Assembly (NCBI GenBank): GCA_020436165.1
Contig: JAGQYI010000087.1
Span: forward strand, 1 to 64,000
Direction of reading: 5' to 3'
Origin: Cyclobacteriaceae bacterium
GTDB lineage: Bacteria; Bacteroidota; Bacteroidia; Cytophagales; Cyclobacteriaceae
DNA: 64,000 bases
The position numbers and the translations under genes are program-made. This document shows positions 1 to 9,174 of this stretch, piece after piece; within the stretch, counting starts at the first letter, position 1, and every line of letters begins with the position of its first letter. Under the pieces are notes generated by a model. That model was not told the DNA's origin. It did no database searches and worked only from the letters and a program-made list of their open reading frames with translations.

Positions 1-1
1 A

Positions 2-41
2 TCGTATATAGCATCGTATGTTTGTCGTATATTAAATACGA
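2..41. promoter_or_regulatory. Probable autoregulatory operator of the vapBC pair
   Basis: The hexamer TCGTAT occurs at 2-7, 14-19 and 25-30, and its reverse complement ATACGA at 36-41, so half-sites recur every 11-12 bp, about one helical turn. The last two form a perfect inverted repeat, TCGTAT-attaa-ATACGA (25-41), ending two bases before the antitoxin start codon. Antitoxins with ribbon-helix-helix or AbrB-like DNA-binding ends usually bind such arrays and repress their own operon. Binding is inferred. The array may extend left of the window. Confidence 0.6.
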
Positions 42-43
42 TA

Positions 44-259
44 ATGAAAGTTACAGCTTTAATACCAGACGAATTAGTAAAAGAAGTAAAGAAAGTTTCA
101 GGAGGTAAAAACATCACGGAGAGTTTAGTTATTGCATTGAAATTTTACTTAAACTCCAGACGCCTGGATAAAACCTTAGAACAGATTGAAAAGGAACCTA
201 TGCAATTTAATGAAGATTTTACTGCGTATGGCATTCGTCAAATCAATCGTAACAGATGA
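44..259 (+). CDS. VapB-like antitoxin (small DNA-binding antitoxin)
   Basis: The product is a 71-residue protein starting MKVTALIPDELVKEVKK, a short beta strand followed by helices as in ribbon-helix-helix antitoxins of the VapB/DUF2191 kind. The C-terminal half is charged and probably wraps the toxin. Its stop overlaps the toxin start by four bases (ATGA at 256-259), the usual translational coupling of toxin-antitoxin pairs. The start sits two bases after a palindromic operator. The role as neutraliser of the PIN toxin is inferred from order, size and the partner; the exact antitoxin family is less certain. Confidence 0.8.
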   Translation: MKVTALIPDELVKEVKKVSGGKNITESLVIALKFYLNSRRLDKTLEQIEKEPMQFNEDFTAYGIRQINRNR

Positions 260-627
260 TTTTGGTTGATACATCAGTTTGGATTTCTTTCTTAAAAAAT
301 GATGATCCTGATTTGGGGGATATTTTGAAGAAATATCTGAAAAGAAATGATGTGTTTACTGTTTCGGCTGTTTTTGGTGAACTTTTTCAGGGGGTAAAGA
401 ACAAGCGAGAATGGGAGATTCTTCAAATCTTGTGGTCAAGTTTGCCTAAGGTGGAGGAAGAGGGCTTGTTTATTAAAGCCGGTCAGTTATCGAATAAGCA
501 CAAATTGTATGCAAGCGGGGTTGGATTAATCGATTGCTATTTGTTAGCAACCTGCCTGGACAACAAACTTGCTCTTTGGACTTTGGATAAAAAGTTACAA
601 AAAGCATTTGACGAGGTAACTACTTGA
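256..627 (+). CDS. VapC-family toxin, PIN-domain ribonuclease
   Basis: This 123-residue protein is a single PIN domain. The acidic metal-binding residues are visible: D5 in VDTSVW, E42 in GELFQG, D93 in GLIDCYLL and D111 in TLDKKL. PIN toxins of VapBC modules are Mg/Mn-dependent endoribonucleases that cut tRNA or rRNA and stop translation when the antitoxin is lost. The length is normal for VapC. The start overlaps the antitoxin stop, so the two are one operon. It converges on leuS with only 6 bp between the stop codons. All four catalytic positions are intact, so the toxin is probably active; its RNA target cannot be read from sequence. Confidence 0.88.
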   Translation: MILVDTSVWISFLKNDDPDLGDILKKYLKRNDVFTVSAVFGELFQGVKNKREWEILQILWSSLPKVEEEGLFIKAGQLSNKHKLYASGVGLIDCYLLATCLDNKLALWTLDKKLQKAFDEVTT

Positions 628-633
628 TTAGAC

Positions 634-3567
634 CTAAACCACTACGTTCACAATCTTCTTCGGAACAACAATTACTTTTTTTGGCGTTTTACCTTCTGTC
701 CACTTTAATACGGTTTCATTGGCCAGCACTTCAGCTTCAATCTGGTCTTTGGGTACATCCATTCCAAAAGTTATTTTAGCGCGCATTTTACCATTCACCA
801 TTATAGGGTAATCAAAGTCGGCTTCTTTCAAATACTCCTCATTGTATACAGGGTAGCTTGCTTTGTTAATGGAGCCCTTGTGTCCCAGCTTATGCCAAAT
901 TTCCTCCGTAATATGAGGCGCAAAAGGAGAGAGGATGATGGTCAGCTCTTCGAGCACCTTTCGGTTATTACATTTTTGAGCCGTCAACTCATTTACACAA
1001 ATCATGAAGGCACTAACCGATGTGTTCAAAGAGAGGTTCTCAATATCTTCATGCACCTTTTTAATGGTTTTGTGCAGCGACTTTAGAGAATCAGCTGATG
1101 CTTGCGCATCTGAAACTACAAATTCTCCATCTTTATGGAATAAGTTCCAGAACTTTTTAAGAAACTTATAAACTCCATCTACGCCATTGGTGTTCCATGG
1201 TTTGAATTGTTCGATAGGGCCAAGGAACATTTCGTACAAGCGAAGCGTATCCGCACCGTACTGCTCGATCATGTCGTCCGGGTTAACCACATTATACTTG
1301 GATTTGGACATTTTCTCAATCTCCCATCCACAGATGTATTCCCCTGTGCGCTCAGGAATAATGATAGCATCCTTCAAATTTGGTCTCCATTGCTTAAATG
1401 CTTCCATATCCAATATATCGTTTCTAACCAGCGAAACATCAACGTGAATAGCGGAGATAGCTTTTAAATCGAGATTTTCAATGGTTAAGTTCAATCCGGG
1501 ATACTGCTTATTCAGTTTGTCAAGTTGGTAATCAACAATGCTTTCGATGTATTCATACGTTTCAATATGCTTATGATGATCGAGCATTTGATCTCTCAGG
1601 TTCTTAGAAATGTATATTTCAGGCAAGGCAATGTGCTTGTAATCCGGATGTACATTATGGAAAGAAGTTCTGGCGGCATACACAAAGTTGGAGCGACCTT
1701 GTATCATTCCCTGGTTTACCAGTTTTTTGAAGGGTTCATCTACTGTTACATAGCCCATGTCGAAGAGGAATTTTGTCCAAAAACGACTGTACAATAAGTG
1801 CCCGGTGGCGTGTTCAGAACCACCAATATACAAATCTACATCTGTCCAGTACTCTTGAGCTTCTTTACTAACAAACTCATCCGGGTTTTTAGCATCCATA
1901 TACCGGAAGAAGTACCAACTTGAACCGGCCCAGCCAGGCATAGTGCTTAATTCGTACTCATATTTTCCTTTGTACTTCCAATCTTTAGCTCTTCCCAAAG
2001 GTGGCTCACCTGTTTCAGTGGGTTTGTACTCATCGATAGAAGGTAGTTTTAAAGGGAGGTCGTCAAAAGGAAGGGGAGTGGGTATTCCATCCTTATAATA
2101 AACAGGAAAAGGTTCACCCCAATAGCGCTGACGAGCATAAATGGCATCGCGCATGCGGTATTGTATTTTAGCATTCCCAATGCCTAATTCGCGTAATTTA
2201 TTAATAGCAGCCTTGGTTGCTTCTTCATAACCCAAACCGTTCATAAAGCCTGAGTTAATCATTATTCCATCTTTTGTAGGGTCGGCTTCTTCTTCTATAT
2301 TGGCTCCCTCAATTATGGGAGTAATAGGTAAGTTAAAATGTTTGGCAAACAGATAATCCCTCTGATCTCCAGCAGGTACCGCCATTACGGCTCCGGTTCC
2401 ATAGCCTGCCAACACGTAGTCAGCAATCCAAATCGGCACTTTTTGGCCAGAGAATGGATGAATAGCGTAGCTACCCGTAAAAACTCCCGAAACCTTTTTA
2501 ACTTCACTCATTCGTTCCCGCTCCGAACGATTGCGAGCCACCTCAACATATTTTTCAACTTCAGCCCGGTGCTCATCGGTAGTTAATGCTTCAACCAGAT
2601 CGCTTTCAGGAGCTATGCTTACAAAATCAACCCCGTAAATGGTATCAATTCGGGTAGTGAATACATGAATTCGTTCTTTGCTGTTTTCAACCTTGAAGTA
2701 GAACTCAGCACCAATGGATTTGCCAATCCAGTTTCTCTGCATTTCCTTCATGGGTTCCGGCCAATCGATTTTGTCAAGTCCGCTCAAAAGCCTGTCAGCA
2801 TAAGCAGAAATACGCAGGTTCCACTGAGGCATTATCTTACGCTCCACCGGATGACCGCCCCGTTCAGAAAAACCGTCTTTTACCTCATCGTTTGATAATA
2901 CAGTTCCTAACGCAGGGCACCAGTTTACAGTGGTATCGGCTCGGTATGCCAAACGATAATTCAGGAGAAAGTCTGATTTTTCTTTTTCTGAGTACGCTTT
3001 CCAGGTGCCTTCGTGAATAGTTGGAGTACCATCATTACAAGCTGCAGATAAATTGCCATTTCCTTCTTTTGCAAGGATTTCAGCAAGTTCTGAAATAGGC
3101 CGTGCTTTGCATTGTTTAAAATCGTACCAGGCATTGAAAAGTTCAATGGTTATCCATTGTGTCCATTTGTAAAAATCAGGGTCGCAGGTTTGTACTTCGG
3201 TACTCCAGTCGAATGAGAATCCAATATTCTGAAATTGCTCTTTATAGCGGGCTATATTTTGCTCGGTTGTTATTGCAGGGTGCTGACCAGTTTGAATGGC
3301 ATATTGCTCTGCGGGCAAACCGAAGGCATCAAAGCCCATTGGATGCAACACATTATAACCTTGAAGTCTCTTGAATCGAGAAACAATATCTGAAGCAATA
3401 TAGCCAAGTGGATGACCAACATGTAAACCTGAACCGGAAGGGTAAGGAAACATATCCAAAGAGTAGAACTTTGGCCGTTTCTTATCAATCCTCGCTTTGT
3501 AGATTTCACTTTTATTCCAGATCTCCTGCCACTTGGGCTCTATTTCTCTAAAGTTGTACTCAGACAT
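634..3567 (-). CDS. leuS: Leucyl-tRNA synthetase
   Basis: This class I aminoacyl-tRNA synthetase charges tRNA-Leu. The HIGH-type motif is HVGH at residues 49-52 and the KMSKS loop is at 752-756; the editing (CP1) domain lies between. At 977 residues it is over 100 longer than the E. coli enzyme. Extra sequence is seen at about residues 150-205, before the editing domain ([10 protein letters not shown]), and at about 625-745, just before KMSKS, where other bacteria carry a shorter leucine-specific region. Long LeuRS proteins are usual in Bacteroidota, so this looks like lineage-specific insertion rather than error. A TATTTTTG -7 element lies at 3595-3602 on the minus strand, so it probably has its own promoter despite following idi by 91 bp. 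Confidence 0.97.
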   Translation of the reverse strand: MSEYNFREIEPKWQEIWNKSEIYKARIDKKRPKFYSLDMFPYPSGSGLHVGHPLGYIASDIVSRFKRLQGYNVLHPMGFDAFGLPAEQYAIQTGQHPAITTEQNIARYKEQFQNIGFSFDWSTEVQTCDPDFYKWTQWITIELFNAWYDFKQCKARPISELAEILAKEGNGNLSAACNDGTPTIHEGTWKAYSEKEKSDFLLNYRLAYRADTTVNWCPALGTVLSNDEVKDGFSERGGHPVERKIMPQWNLRISAYADRLLSGLDKIDWPEPMKEMQRNWIGKSIGAEFYFKVENSKERIHVFTTRIDTIYGVDFVSIAPESDLVEALTTDEHRAEVEKYVEVARNRSERERMSEVKKVSGVFTGSYAIHPFSGQKVPIWIADYVLAGYGTGAVMAVPAGDQRDYLFAKHFNLPITPIIEGANIEEEADPTKDGIMINSGFMNGLGYEEATKAAINKLRELGIGNAKIQYRMRDAIYARQRYWGEPFPVYYKDGIPTPLPFDDLPLKLPSIDEYKPTETGEPPLGRAKDWKYKGKYEYELSTMPGWAGSSWYFFRYMDAKNPDEFVSKEAQEYWTDVDLYIGGSEHATGHLLYSRFWTKFLFDMGYVTVDEPFKKLVNQGMIQGRSNFVYAARTSFHNVHPDYKHIALPEIYISKNLRDQMLDHHKHIETYEYIESIVDYQLDKLNKQYPGLNLTIENLDLKAISAIHVDVSLVRNDILDMEAFKQWRPNLKDAIIIPERTGEYICGWEIEKMSKSKYNVVNPDDMIEQYGADTLRLYEMFLGPIEQFKPWNTNGVDGVYKFLKKFWNLFHKDGEFVVSDAQASADSLKSLHKTIKKVHEDIENLSLNTSVSAFMICVNELTAQKCNNRKVLEELTIILSPFAPHITEEIWHKLGHKGSINKASYPVYNEEYLKEADFDYPIMVNGKMRAKITFGMDVPKDQIEAEVLANETVLKWTEGKTPKKVIVVPKKIVNVVV

Positions 3568-3658
3568 TTGACTTTTTGGCTACAAATTAAGGCGCAAAAA
3601 TAGGTGTTTTTGTCTGAAATAGGAGGAGTTTACTAAGAAGAGTACTTGAGCAAATACT

Positions 3659-4180
3659 TTACTTTTTGTTATTGGAAATGTAGTTGAAAACACGTTCGTA
3701 AATCAATTTAAACCAAAAGGTGTAGCTTTCAGGGTCTTGCTCAATTTCTTTTTTTATTTCTTCAATAGAGGCATACTTCCACTCGCCAACTTCATTGGGA
3801 TTTGGAAGTGGTGCTGCGTTGAAAGTGCCAATGAAAACATGGTCCAGTTCGTGTTCAATTAGTCCATTATCAAATTCTGCTCTGTAGATAAATGAAAAAA
3901 GGGGAGTAAGACTTGTTGAGATTCCCATTTCTTCCTTCAAACGATTCTGAGCCGACTTTATTAGAAATTCTCCCGGTGACGGATGACTGCAACAAGTATT
4001 TGTCCAAAGTCCGGCTGAATGGTATTTTTCCTCAGCTCTTCTTTGCAGTAACAACTGGTTTTGGTTGTTGAATAAGAAAACAGAAAAGGCGCGATGCAGA
4101 AGTCCTTTTTTGTGCGCTTCGAGCTTTTCGGAAATACCAATTTGCTTATCCGAGGGGTCTACAAGAATTACGTTGTTCAA
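3659..4180 (-). CDS. idi: Isopentenyl-diphosphate delta-isomerase, type I
   Basis: The enzyme interconverts isopentenyl and dimethylallyl diphosphate in isoprenoid synthesis, a step required when isoprenoids come from mevalonate. It is a 173-residue Nudix-fold protein. The catalytic cysteine motif TNTCCSHP has C63/C64, and the acidic pair E110 and E112 in EHELDH matches the metal and acid residues of the E. coli enzyme. No ATG lies near the N-terminus. The reading frame starts with TTG, five bases after the stop of the upstream zinc-ribbon gene, so translational coupling is likely; the exact start is the least certain part. leuS follows downstream. Confidence 0.92.
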   Translation of the reverse strand: MNNVILVDPSDKQIGISEKLEAHKKGLLHRAFSVFLFNNQNQLLLQRRAEEKYHSAGLWTNTCCSHPSPGEFLIKSAQNRLKEEMGISTSLTPLFSFIYRAEFDNGLIEHELDHVFIGTFNAAPLPNPNEVGEWKYASIEEIKKEIEQDPESYTFWFKLIYERVFNYISNNKK

Positions 4181-4185
4181 AATTG

Positions 4186-4395
4186 CTAGCTGGTAAAAAA
4201 GTCAAAAATATTGCCTATTGCACTACTATTGGTTTTATATATTTCGGTAAAATGACATTTACTGCAGCTTACCGTGGTAAATCTTTTGTTTTGGATATCA
4301 AGAAGCTTTGTCCATATTCCACCAGTAGCTCTAAATTCATCTACTTCAAAAGTTTTGTTTCCGCATTTTGGGCATTTGTAATTTTCATGCTCCAT
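4186..4395 (-). CDS. Small zinc-ribbon protein
   Basis: This 69-residue protein has two CxxC knuckles, CPKCG near residue 8 and CSKC near residue 44, spaced as in a treble-clef zinc ribbon. It resembles the conserved bacterial family annotated as zinc-ribbon nucleic-acid-binding protein (COG3478). Function is unknown; RNA or DNA binding is only suggested by the fold. It lies five bases upstream of idi on the same strand and probably shares its transcript. An overlapping frame on the plus strand (4183-4410) has no recognisable feature and is taken as a shadow. Confidence 0.75.
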   Translation of the reverse strand: MEHENYKCPKCGNKTFEVDEFRATGGIWTKLLDIQNKRFTTVSCSKCHFTEIYKTNSSAIGNIFDFFTS

Positions 4396-4466
4396 AATTT
4401 CTCCAATTAACTTTTACATTTTAAAATAAATAATAACTTTACTTAAAAATCCTAAATTACTGATTT

Positions 4467-4589
4467 TTAGTAGTATATAGTTGATATTAAAAAATAAACT
4501 ATAATGATAACGACCATTACAATATACATTACCAAATCCACCCGAATGTAGTTTTTGTAGTTTTTGTAAAGTTCTTTGATCCTTTTCAT
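4467..4589 (-). CDS. Short single-helix membrane peptide (40 aa)
   Basis: A complete reading frame runs from ATG at 4589 to TAA at 4467. It begins with a basic, tyrosine-rich stretch (MKRIKELYKNYKNYIRVDL) followed by one hydrophobic segment of about 18 residues ending near YFLISTIYY. Positive residues before a helix predict an inner-membrane protein with its N-terminus in the cytoplasm. It precedes the zinc-ribbon gene by 71 bp on the same strand and fills a gap otherwise lacking genes. I do not recognise a family. The repeated K-x-Y-K-N-Y pattern and clean topology make chance less likely, but coding is not proven. Confidence 0.5.
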   Translation of the reverse strand: MKRIKELYKNYKNYIRVDLVMYIVMVVIIIVYFLISTIYY

Positions 4590-4650
4590 TATCTTTTAAA
4601 AATAATTAGGAATATTATAAAATATAGAACCAGAGACAGATTTTTAAACC

Positions 4651-6882
4651 ATGCGTGAACTGGCAAATGCAAAAGCTAAATTTGGTACTGCTCCTGTTTA
4701 TTTTACTGCAATCTCAACCATACTTGGAGCCATTATGTTCCTTCGCTTTGGTTATGCCGTGGGTAATGTAGGTTTTGCAGGCACATTGCTTATCATCCTT
4801 TTTGGACATATGGTAACAATACCCACTGGAATGGCTATTGCTGAAATAGCCACCAATCAGCGTGTTCGGGGTGGAGGTGAGTATTATATTATGTCGCGCT
4901 CGTTTGGAATAAATATTGGTGCTTCCATTGGTATAGCGCTTTATTTATCTCAGGCAATAAGCGTTGCTTTTTATTTAATTGCTTTTGCAGAAGCTTTTGA
5001 TCCATTGTTAAGCTGGTTGCAGTCGCATTACCACATAGTTATTGCAGATAAGCGGTTAATAAGCATGCCTGCGCTGGTAATTGTGGGAGTTTTAATGCTT
5101 ACTAAAGGTGCTAACCTGGGAGTTACAACCTTGTATGTGGTAGTTGCTACACTCTTTCTTTCACTAATTAGTTTTTTCCTGGGAAATCCAGTAGACACTG
5201 TTCCTGAAGGTGGATTTAGCTTTTTCTCTACTGTGAAAGATCCTGATGGTTTTTTTAAGGTTTTTGCAATTTGTTTTCCGGCCTTTACCGGTATGACAGC
5301 TGGAGTGGGGTTATCTGGCGATTTGAAAAACCCACAGCGTTCTATACCCATTGGTACGCTTGCTGCTACTATTACCGGTTTAGTTATTTATGCCTTTATA
5401 GCTTACAAACTGGCGGTTTCTGCCACTCCTGAGGATCTGAATTCCGACCAATTGGTCATGCAAAGAATTGCTGCATGGGGACCAATTATTCCCATTGGAC
5501 TGGCAGCTGCAACCGTATCTTCTGCTTTGGGAAGCATAATGGTTGCTCCAAGAACGTTGCAAGCTCTTTCCGCTGATAAGGTCTTTCCTTCCAAAGCATT
5601 GAACAAATGGCTTTCCAAAGAAAGAGGAAGCAACAGTGAGCCTTTTAATGCCACTTTGCTTACAGTGGTTATTGCCGCTGTTTTTATTGCAATGGGTAGT
5701 GTGGATAGCGTGGCAAGCGTTATCTCTATGTTTTTCATGGTTACCTATGGTGCCATTTGCGTTATTTCGTTCCTTCAGCATTTTGCTTCCGATCCTGCAT
5801 ACCGGCCAGACTTTAAATCGAAATGGTACATTTCGCTTATGGGCTTTCTGCTTACCAACTATTTAATGTTCAAAATGCACCCCGGTTATGCGGTTCTTTC
5901 CATCATAGTAATGGTTATCCTGTATTTTATGGTGGCCAACACACGGCAACGATTTACGGGGGTAGCCAAAGTATTTCAGGGGGTTATCTTCCAAATTAAC
6001 CGAAAATTGCAGGTATTCATTCAAGCTACTGATAAGGATAATGATAACTGGCGACCCTCCGTTATTTGTATATCTCCGGATTTCTTCAAACGACCAACCG
6101 CGTTCACTTTGATGCGCTGGATATCGCACAGGTCAGGTTTCGGTACCTATCTTCATTACATTGAAGGATACCTTTCTAAAGAAACCAACCGGGAAGCGCG
6201 GGAAACGCTCAGCCGATTGATTAAATTATCTGGTGTTAGCGGAAGCAATGTGTTTCTGGATACACTCATTTCTCCTTCATTTACCAGTGCGGTTGCGCAG
6301 GCAATCCAGTTGCCGAGCGTATCTGGAAAGGAGACTAATACCATCCTTTTTGAGTATTCAAGAGACTCTCCTGATTTTTTACCGGCAGTTATTCAGAATC
6401 TTTCTTTGGTAAAGGCAACAGATTATGATGTTTGTGTGCTTTCATCAACTCAGAAGAATTTTGGAATTATGAATTCGATTCATATTTGGATAACACCCAA
6501 TGACTTAGATAATGCGGGTCTTATGATATTGCTGGGGTATATTATTCTGGGACACCCCGATTGGAAAAAGGGAATACTCAAAATAACAGCCATATTTCCT
6601 GAACATGACATATCAGAATATGAGAAGAATTTGAAGGAAATGATAAAAGTCGGCCGACTGCCTGTTTCACCCCATAACATAGAATTAATTGAACAGTTGG
6701 AAGATGTGAGTGTTCGAGATGTTGTGGTTCAGAAATCTAAGGATGACGACCTCATTGTTCTGGGTTTTGGATACGAACGGCTAAAACAACAAGGGGATGA
6801 ATTTTTTACAGGTTATGAAGGAATAGGGAATATTCTTTTTGTGCATGCAGCAAAAGAACGAGCAATAGATACCTATGATTAA
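4651..6882 (+). CDS. SLC12-like cation-chloride cotransporter (APC superfamily)
   Basis: This is a 743-residue membrane transporter. Residues 15-430 are a twelve-helix APC-type permease with the first-helix motif GAIMFLRFGYAVG, close to that of eukaryotic Na-K-Cl cotransporters (GVMLFLRLSWIVG). Residues from about 460 to the end form a large soluble domain with the SLC12 C-terminal character (RPSVICISPD, HIWITPND). Bacterial members are poorly studied, and ion specificity (K, Na, Cl) or even amino acids cannot be read from sequence. The next gene starts inside its last codons (8-bp overlap), so the two are probably one operon. Confidence 0.82.
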   Translation: MRELANAKAKFGTAPVYFTAISTILGAIMFLRFGYAVGNVGFAGTLLIILFGHMVTIPTGMAIAEIATNQRVRGGGEYYIMSRSFGINIGASIGIALYLSQAISVAFYLIAFAEAFDPLLSWLQSHYHIVIADKRLISMPALVIVGVLMLTKGANLGVTTLYVVVATLFLSLISFFLGNPVDTVPEGGFSFFSTVKDPDGFFKVFAICFPAFTGMTAGVGLSGDLKNPQRSIPIGTLAATITGLVIYAFIAYKLAVSATPEDLNSDQLVMQRIAAWGPIIPIGLAAATVSSALGSIMVAPRTLQALSADKVFPSKALNKWLSKERGSNSEPFNATLLTVVIAAVFIAMGSVDSVASVISMFFMVTYGAICVISFLQHFASDPAYRPDFKSKWYISLMGFLLTNYLMFKMHPGYAVLSIIVMVILYFMVANTRQRFTGVAKVFQGVIFQINRKLQVFIQATDKDNDNWRPSVICISPDFFKRPTAFTLMRWISHRSGFGTYLHYIEGYLSKETNREARETLSRLIKLSGVSGSNVFLDTLISPSFTSAVAQAIQLPSVSGKETNTILFEYSRDSPDFLPAVIQNLSLVKATDYDVCVLSSTQKNFGIMNSIHIWITPNDLDNAGLMILLGYIILGHPDWKKGILKITAIFPEHDISEYEKNLKEMIKVGRLPVSPHNIELIEQLEDVSVRDVVVQKSKDDDLIVLGFGYERLKQQGDEFFTGYEGIGNILFVHAAKERAIDTYD

Positions 6883-7549
6883 GAATAATGTTTTTCGTAA
6901 TGCATCCTTTACAGGAATACTCCTTATTGGCGTAAGTGTGTGGATGCTGGTGATTGGAAGGTCAGCGAGCATAGACGGAATATGGCTGCCTGACGGATTC
7001 AAAAACCCTATTCTGGCCCTTGAGTTTGCTTCAGGAACTAATGAGATTTCGGCTATGATGGAAAGCTTTTCGTCTGAATTGGTGCATAGTCTGAAAGTGT
7101 CAACTCAAATTGATATGTTGTTTTTGCTTGTTTACAATTCCTTCCTGATTCTGGTATTAAATGCAATCTACAGAATAACCCGGCTGGAGCAATATAAATG
7201 GTTGTCACTGCTTCCGTTGTTGGTTTTACTGGCAGACGCCATGGAAAATATGGAACTGTTTAATGCATTTGATGGAATGGCTGTGAACATTATTGTGCTT
7301 AAAATTTCTACCTGGATCAAATGGTTGGGGCTTTCTCTTTCCTTTATAGCTGTGGGGAGGTTCCTGATTACAACCGGAAGATATTACGACAAGGTGCTGG
7401 CTTTGAGTACTTTTGTTACACTACCTCTTGGCCTTTGGGCCATGTTTAGCCACAATGGTATTAACGAAGTATTTGCTATGCTTTTTTACCTGCTATTTCC
7501 TATGGCTATTATTTACACCTGGTTTTCAGGCATCAAAAGATCAACCTAG
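6875..7549 (+). CDS. Unrecognised multi-pass membrane protein
   Basis: The product is 224 residues with about six hydrophobic segments. The first is at 12-30, then a roughly 55-residue stretch probably outside the membrane (SIDGIWLPDGFKNP onwards), then helices from about residue 85 to the end. I do not recognise a family and see no catalytic motif. The start overlaps the end of the SLC12-like transporter gene by 8 bp, suggesting translational coupling and perhaps a shared function in ion homeostasis. It converges on the TerC-family gene with a 4-bp overlap of stop regions. Confidence 0.65.
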   Translation: MIKNNVFRNASFTGILLIGVSVWMLVIGRSASIDGIWLPDGFKNPILALEFASGTNEISAMMESFSSELVHSLKVSTQIDMLFLLVYNSFLILVLNAIYRITRLEQYKWLSLLPLLVLLADAMENMELFNAFDGMAVNIIVLKISTWIKWLGLSLSFIAVGRFLITTGRYYDKVLALSTFVTLPLGLWAMFSHNGINEVFAMLFYLLFPMAIIYTWFSGIKRST

Positions 7550-8292
7550 TTTTCTTCCATTCTGCTCTTTAAGTGAACAGGTTCTGTTTTCGTGTTTTTC
7601 TTAATACGTATTAAAAGTAGCTGAACTAAAAGTGAAAAGGCCACAGCAGAATACACATATCCTTTAGGAACATGTCTGTGCACTGCGTCAAGCACAAGGG
7701 TAAATCCGATAAGTATTAAAAATGAAAGTGCAAGCACCTCAAGAGAAGGGTGTTTCTTAATGATATTGCTTATTTTTTCTGCAAAAATCATCATGATAAC
7801 TACAGCTACAATTACAGCTATTATCATTAAAATAACATGTTCTGTCAGACCAATTGCAGTTAAAATGGAATCAAAAGAAAAAATAAGGTCAAGCATTATT
7901 ATCTGCAGAATAGCCATAAAGAAGTTATTTATGTTGCTTTTATGCTCTTTTACAACATTGCCCTCCATTTTACTGCTTATTTCAGAGGTGCTTTTTGCAA
8001 TAAGAAACAATCCTCCTATGAGCAGTATGAGGTCACGCCCGCTAAAGTCAAAATTTCCAATTGCAAACAAAGGTTTTGTGAACCCGATAAGCCAGGTAAT
8101 TATAAGTAGCAGGAAAATACGAAATGCCATGGCAAGTGTCAGGCCGGTTATTCGAGCCCTTTTTTGCCAGTTAGTTGGTAGTTTATTAGTAACAATTGAA
8201 ATAAATATGATGTTATCTACACCTAAAACGATCTCAAGAACGATTAGTGTGAATAAGGCAACATAGGTTTCGGGCTGAAGAAAAAGTTCCAT
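7546..8292 (-). CDS. TerC-family integral membrane protein (probable Mn exporter)
   Basis: This 248-residue protein has about seven transmembrane helices. Two diagnostic acidic helix motifs are present: LEIVLGVDNIIF (E20, D26) and LDLIFSFDSILTAIG. TerC/Alx/MeeF-type proteins export manganese and help load exoenzymes with metal; older names refer to tellurium resistance. The soluble CBS or CorC domains found in longer relatives are absent. A TATCTTTG -7 element lies on the minus strand at 8330-8337, about 40 bp before the start, so it probably has its own promoter. Substrate is inferred from the family. Confidence 0.88.
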   Translation of the reverse strand: MELFLQPETYVALFTLIVLEIVLGVDNIIFISIVTNKLPTNWQKRARITGLTLAMAFRIFLLLIITWLIGFTKPLFAIGNFDFSGRDLILLIGGLFLIAKSTSEISSKMEGNVVKEHKSNINNFFMAILQIIMLDLIFSFDSILTAIGLTEHVILMIIAVIVAVVIMMIFAEKISNIIKKHPSLEVLALSFLILIGFTLVLDAVHRHVPKGYVYSAVAFSLLVQLLLIRIKKNTKTEPVHLKSRMEEN

Positions 8293-8420
8293 GAAACAGT
8301 AAAATGACGGTTTTAGTTATGTTAGCAAGCAAAGATACAAGACCCTTTTAAAAGGAGGAATTTCTAGGCTTTAAATGAGAATTGATTCTGACTAATTTAC
8401 CAATGCCAGCAGGATACTCT

Positions 8421-8428
8421 TATATTTG
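8421..8428 (+). promoter_or_regulatory. -7 promoter element of the GT2-PAP2-ArnT operon
   Basis: TATATTTG matches the Bacteroidota -7 consensus TAnnTTTG and ends 17 bases before the ATG at 8446. No good TTG lies at the expected -33 spacing. With initiation expected near 8433-8436, the TTG codon at 8437 would sit at or against the transcript end, which supports the ATG at 8446 as the start of the glycosyltransferase. Confidence 0.5.
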
Positions 8429-8445
8429 CGGCTTTATTGGTTTTT

Positions 8446-9174
8446 ATGGTAGATAATAAAAAGGTTGTTGTTATAATGCCTGCATATAATGCAGGACAAA
8501 CGCTTAAGCAAACTTGGGATGAAATTCCCTTTGATTTAGTAGATGAGGTTATTTTAACGGATGACAGAAGCACAGACGATACCGTAAAAGTAGCAAAGGA
8601 GTTGGGCATCCATCATATTGTGGAACATGATACCAACAAGGGGTATGGAGGAAATCAAAAATCCTGTTACAACAAAGCGTTGGAAATTGGAGCCGATATA
8701 ATCATTATGCTGCACCCTGACTATCAGTATACACCAAAACTGATACAGTCTATGGTGTATCTAATGGCAAATGATGTGTACCCTGTAGTAATTGCTTCCA
8801 GAATTTTGGGGAAGGGCGCTTTAAAAGGTGGAATGCCACTTTACAAATACGTGGCAAATCGCTTTCTTACTCTTTCTCAGAATTTGTTGATGAACCAAAA
8901 ATTATCGGAATACCATACAGGATACAGAGCCTACACGCGAGAAGTACTTGAATCAATTGATTACAATACGTATTCCGATGATTTTATTTTTGATAATCAA
9001 TTTCTGGCAGAGATTCTGTATAAAGGATTTGAAGTGGCTGAAATCACCTGCCCAACCAAATACTTTGATGAGGCGTCTTCCATTAATTTTGTAAGAAGTA
9101 GTAAATACGGCTTGGGAGTACTTGGCGTTTCTGTTAACTATTTCTTTAAAAGGTTGTTTCGTAGCTCCAAATGA
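8446..9174 (+). CDS. Family 2 glycosyltransferase (polyprenyl-phosphate sugar synthase type)
   Basis: This 242-residue GT-A fold enzyme begins VVVIMPAYNAG and carries the nucleotide-binding acid motif (LTDDRSTDD) and a metal-binding acidic site at LHPDYQY, as in DPM1-like enzymes that load a sugar onto polyprenyl phosphate. There is no C-terminal membrane domain, but a basic end (YFFKRLFRSSK) could touch the membrane. I chose the ATG at 8446 over an upstream TTG at 8437 because the promoter element lies at 8421-8428. The stop overlaps the next start. The ArnT-like enzyme two genes on would be the natural user of its product; the sugar is unknown. Confidence 0.87.
   Translation: MVDNKKVVVIMPAYNAGQTLKQTWDEIPFDLVDEVILTDDRSTDDTVKVAKELGIHHIVEHDTNKGYGGNQKSCYNKALEIGADIIIMLHPDYQYTPKLIQSMVYLMANDVYPVVIASRILGKGALKGGMPLYKYVANRFLTLSQNLLMNQKLSEYHTGYRAYTREVLESIDYNTYSDDFIFDNQFLAEILYKGFEVAEITCPTKYFDEASSINFVRSSKYGLGVLGVSVNYFFKRLFRSSK

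Noticed and set aside
4183-4410. 75-residue plus-strand frame over the zinc-ribbon gene
   Set aside because: The minus-strand frame has two CxxC knuckles and fits the idi operon; the plus-strand product has no feature.
5380-5781. Two overlapping minus-strand frames inside the SLC12-like gene
   Set aside because: Low-complexity antisense of transmembrane coding; the plus-strand gene has clear family features throughout.
7601-7614. Palindrome TTAATACGTATTAA
   Set aside because: It lies within the coding sequence of the TerC-family gene near its 3' end and is explained by codons there; not counted with the TACGTA sites between genes.
7760-8266. 168-residue plus-strand frame inside the TerC-family gene
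   Set aside because: It is the antisense of hydrophobic helices, giving an Ile/Thr/Met-rich product without motifs.
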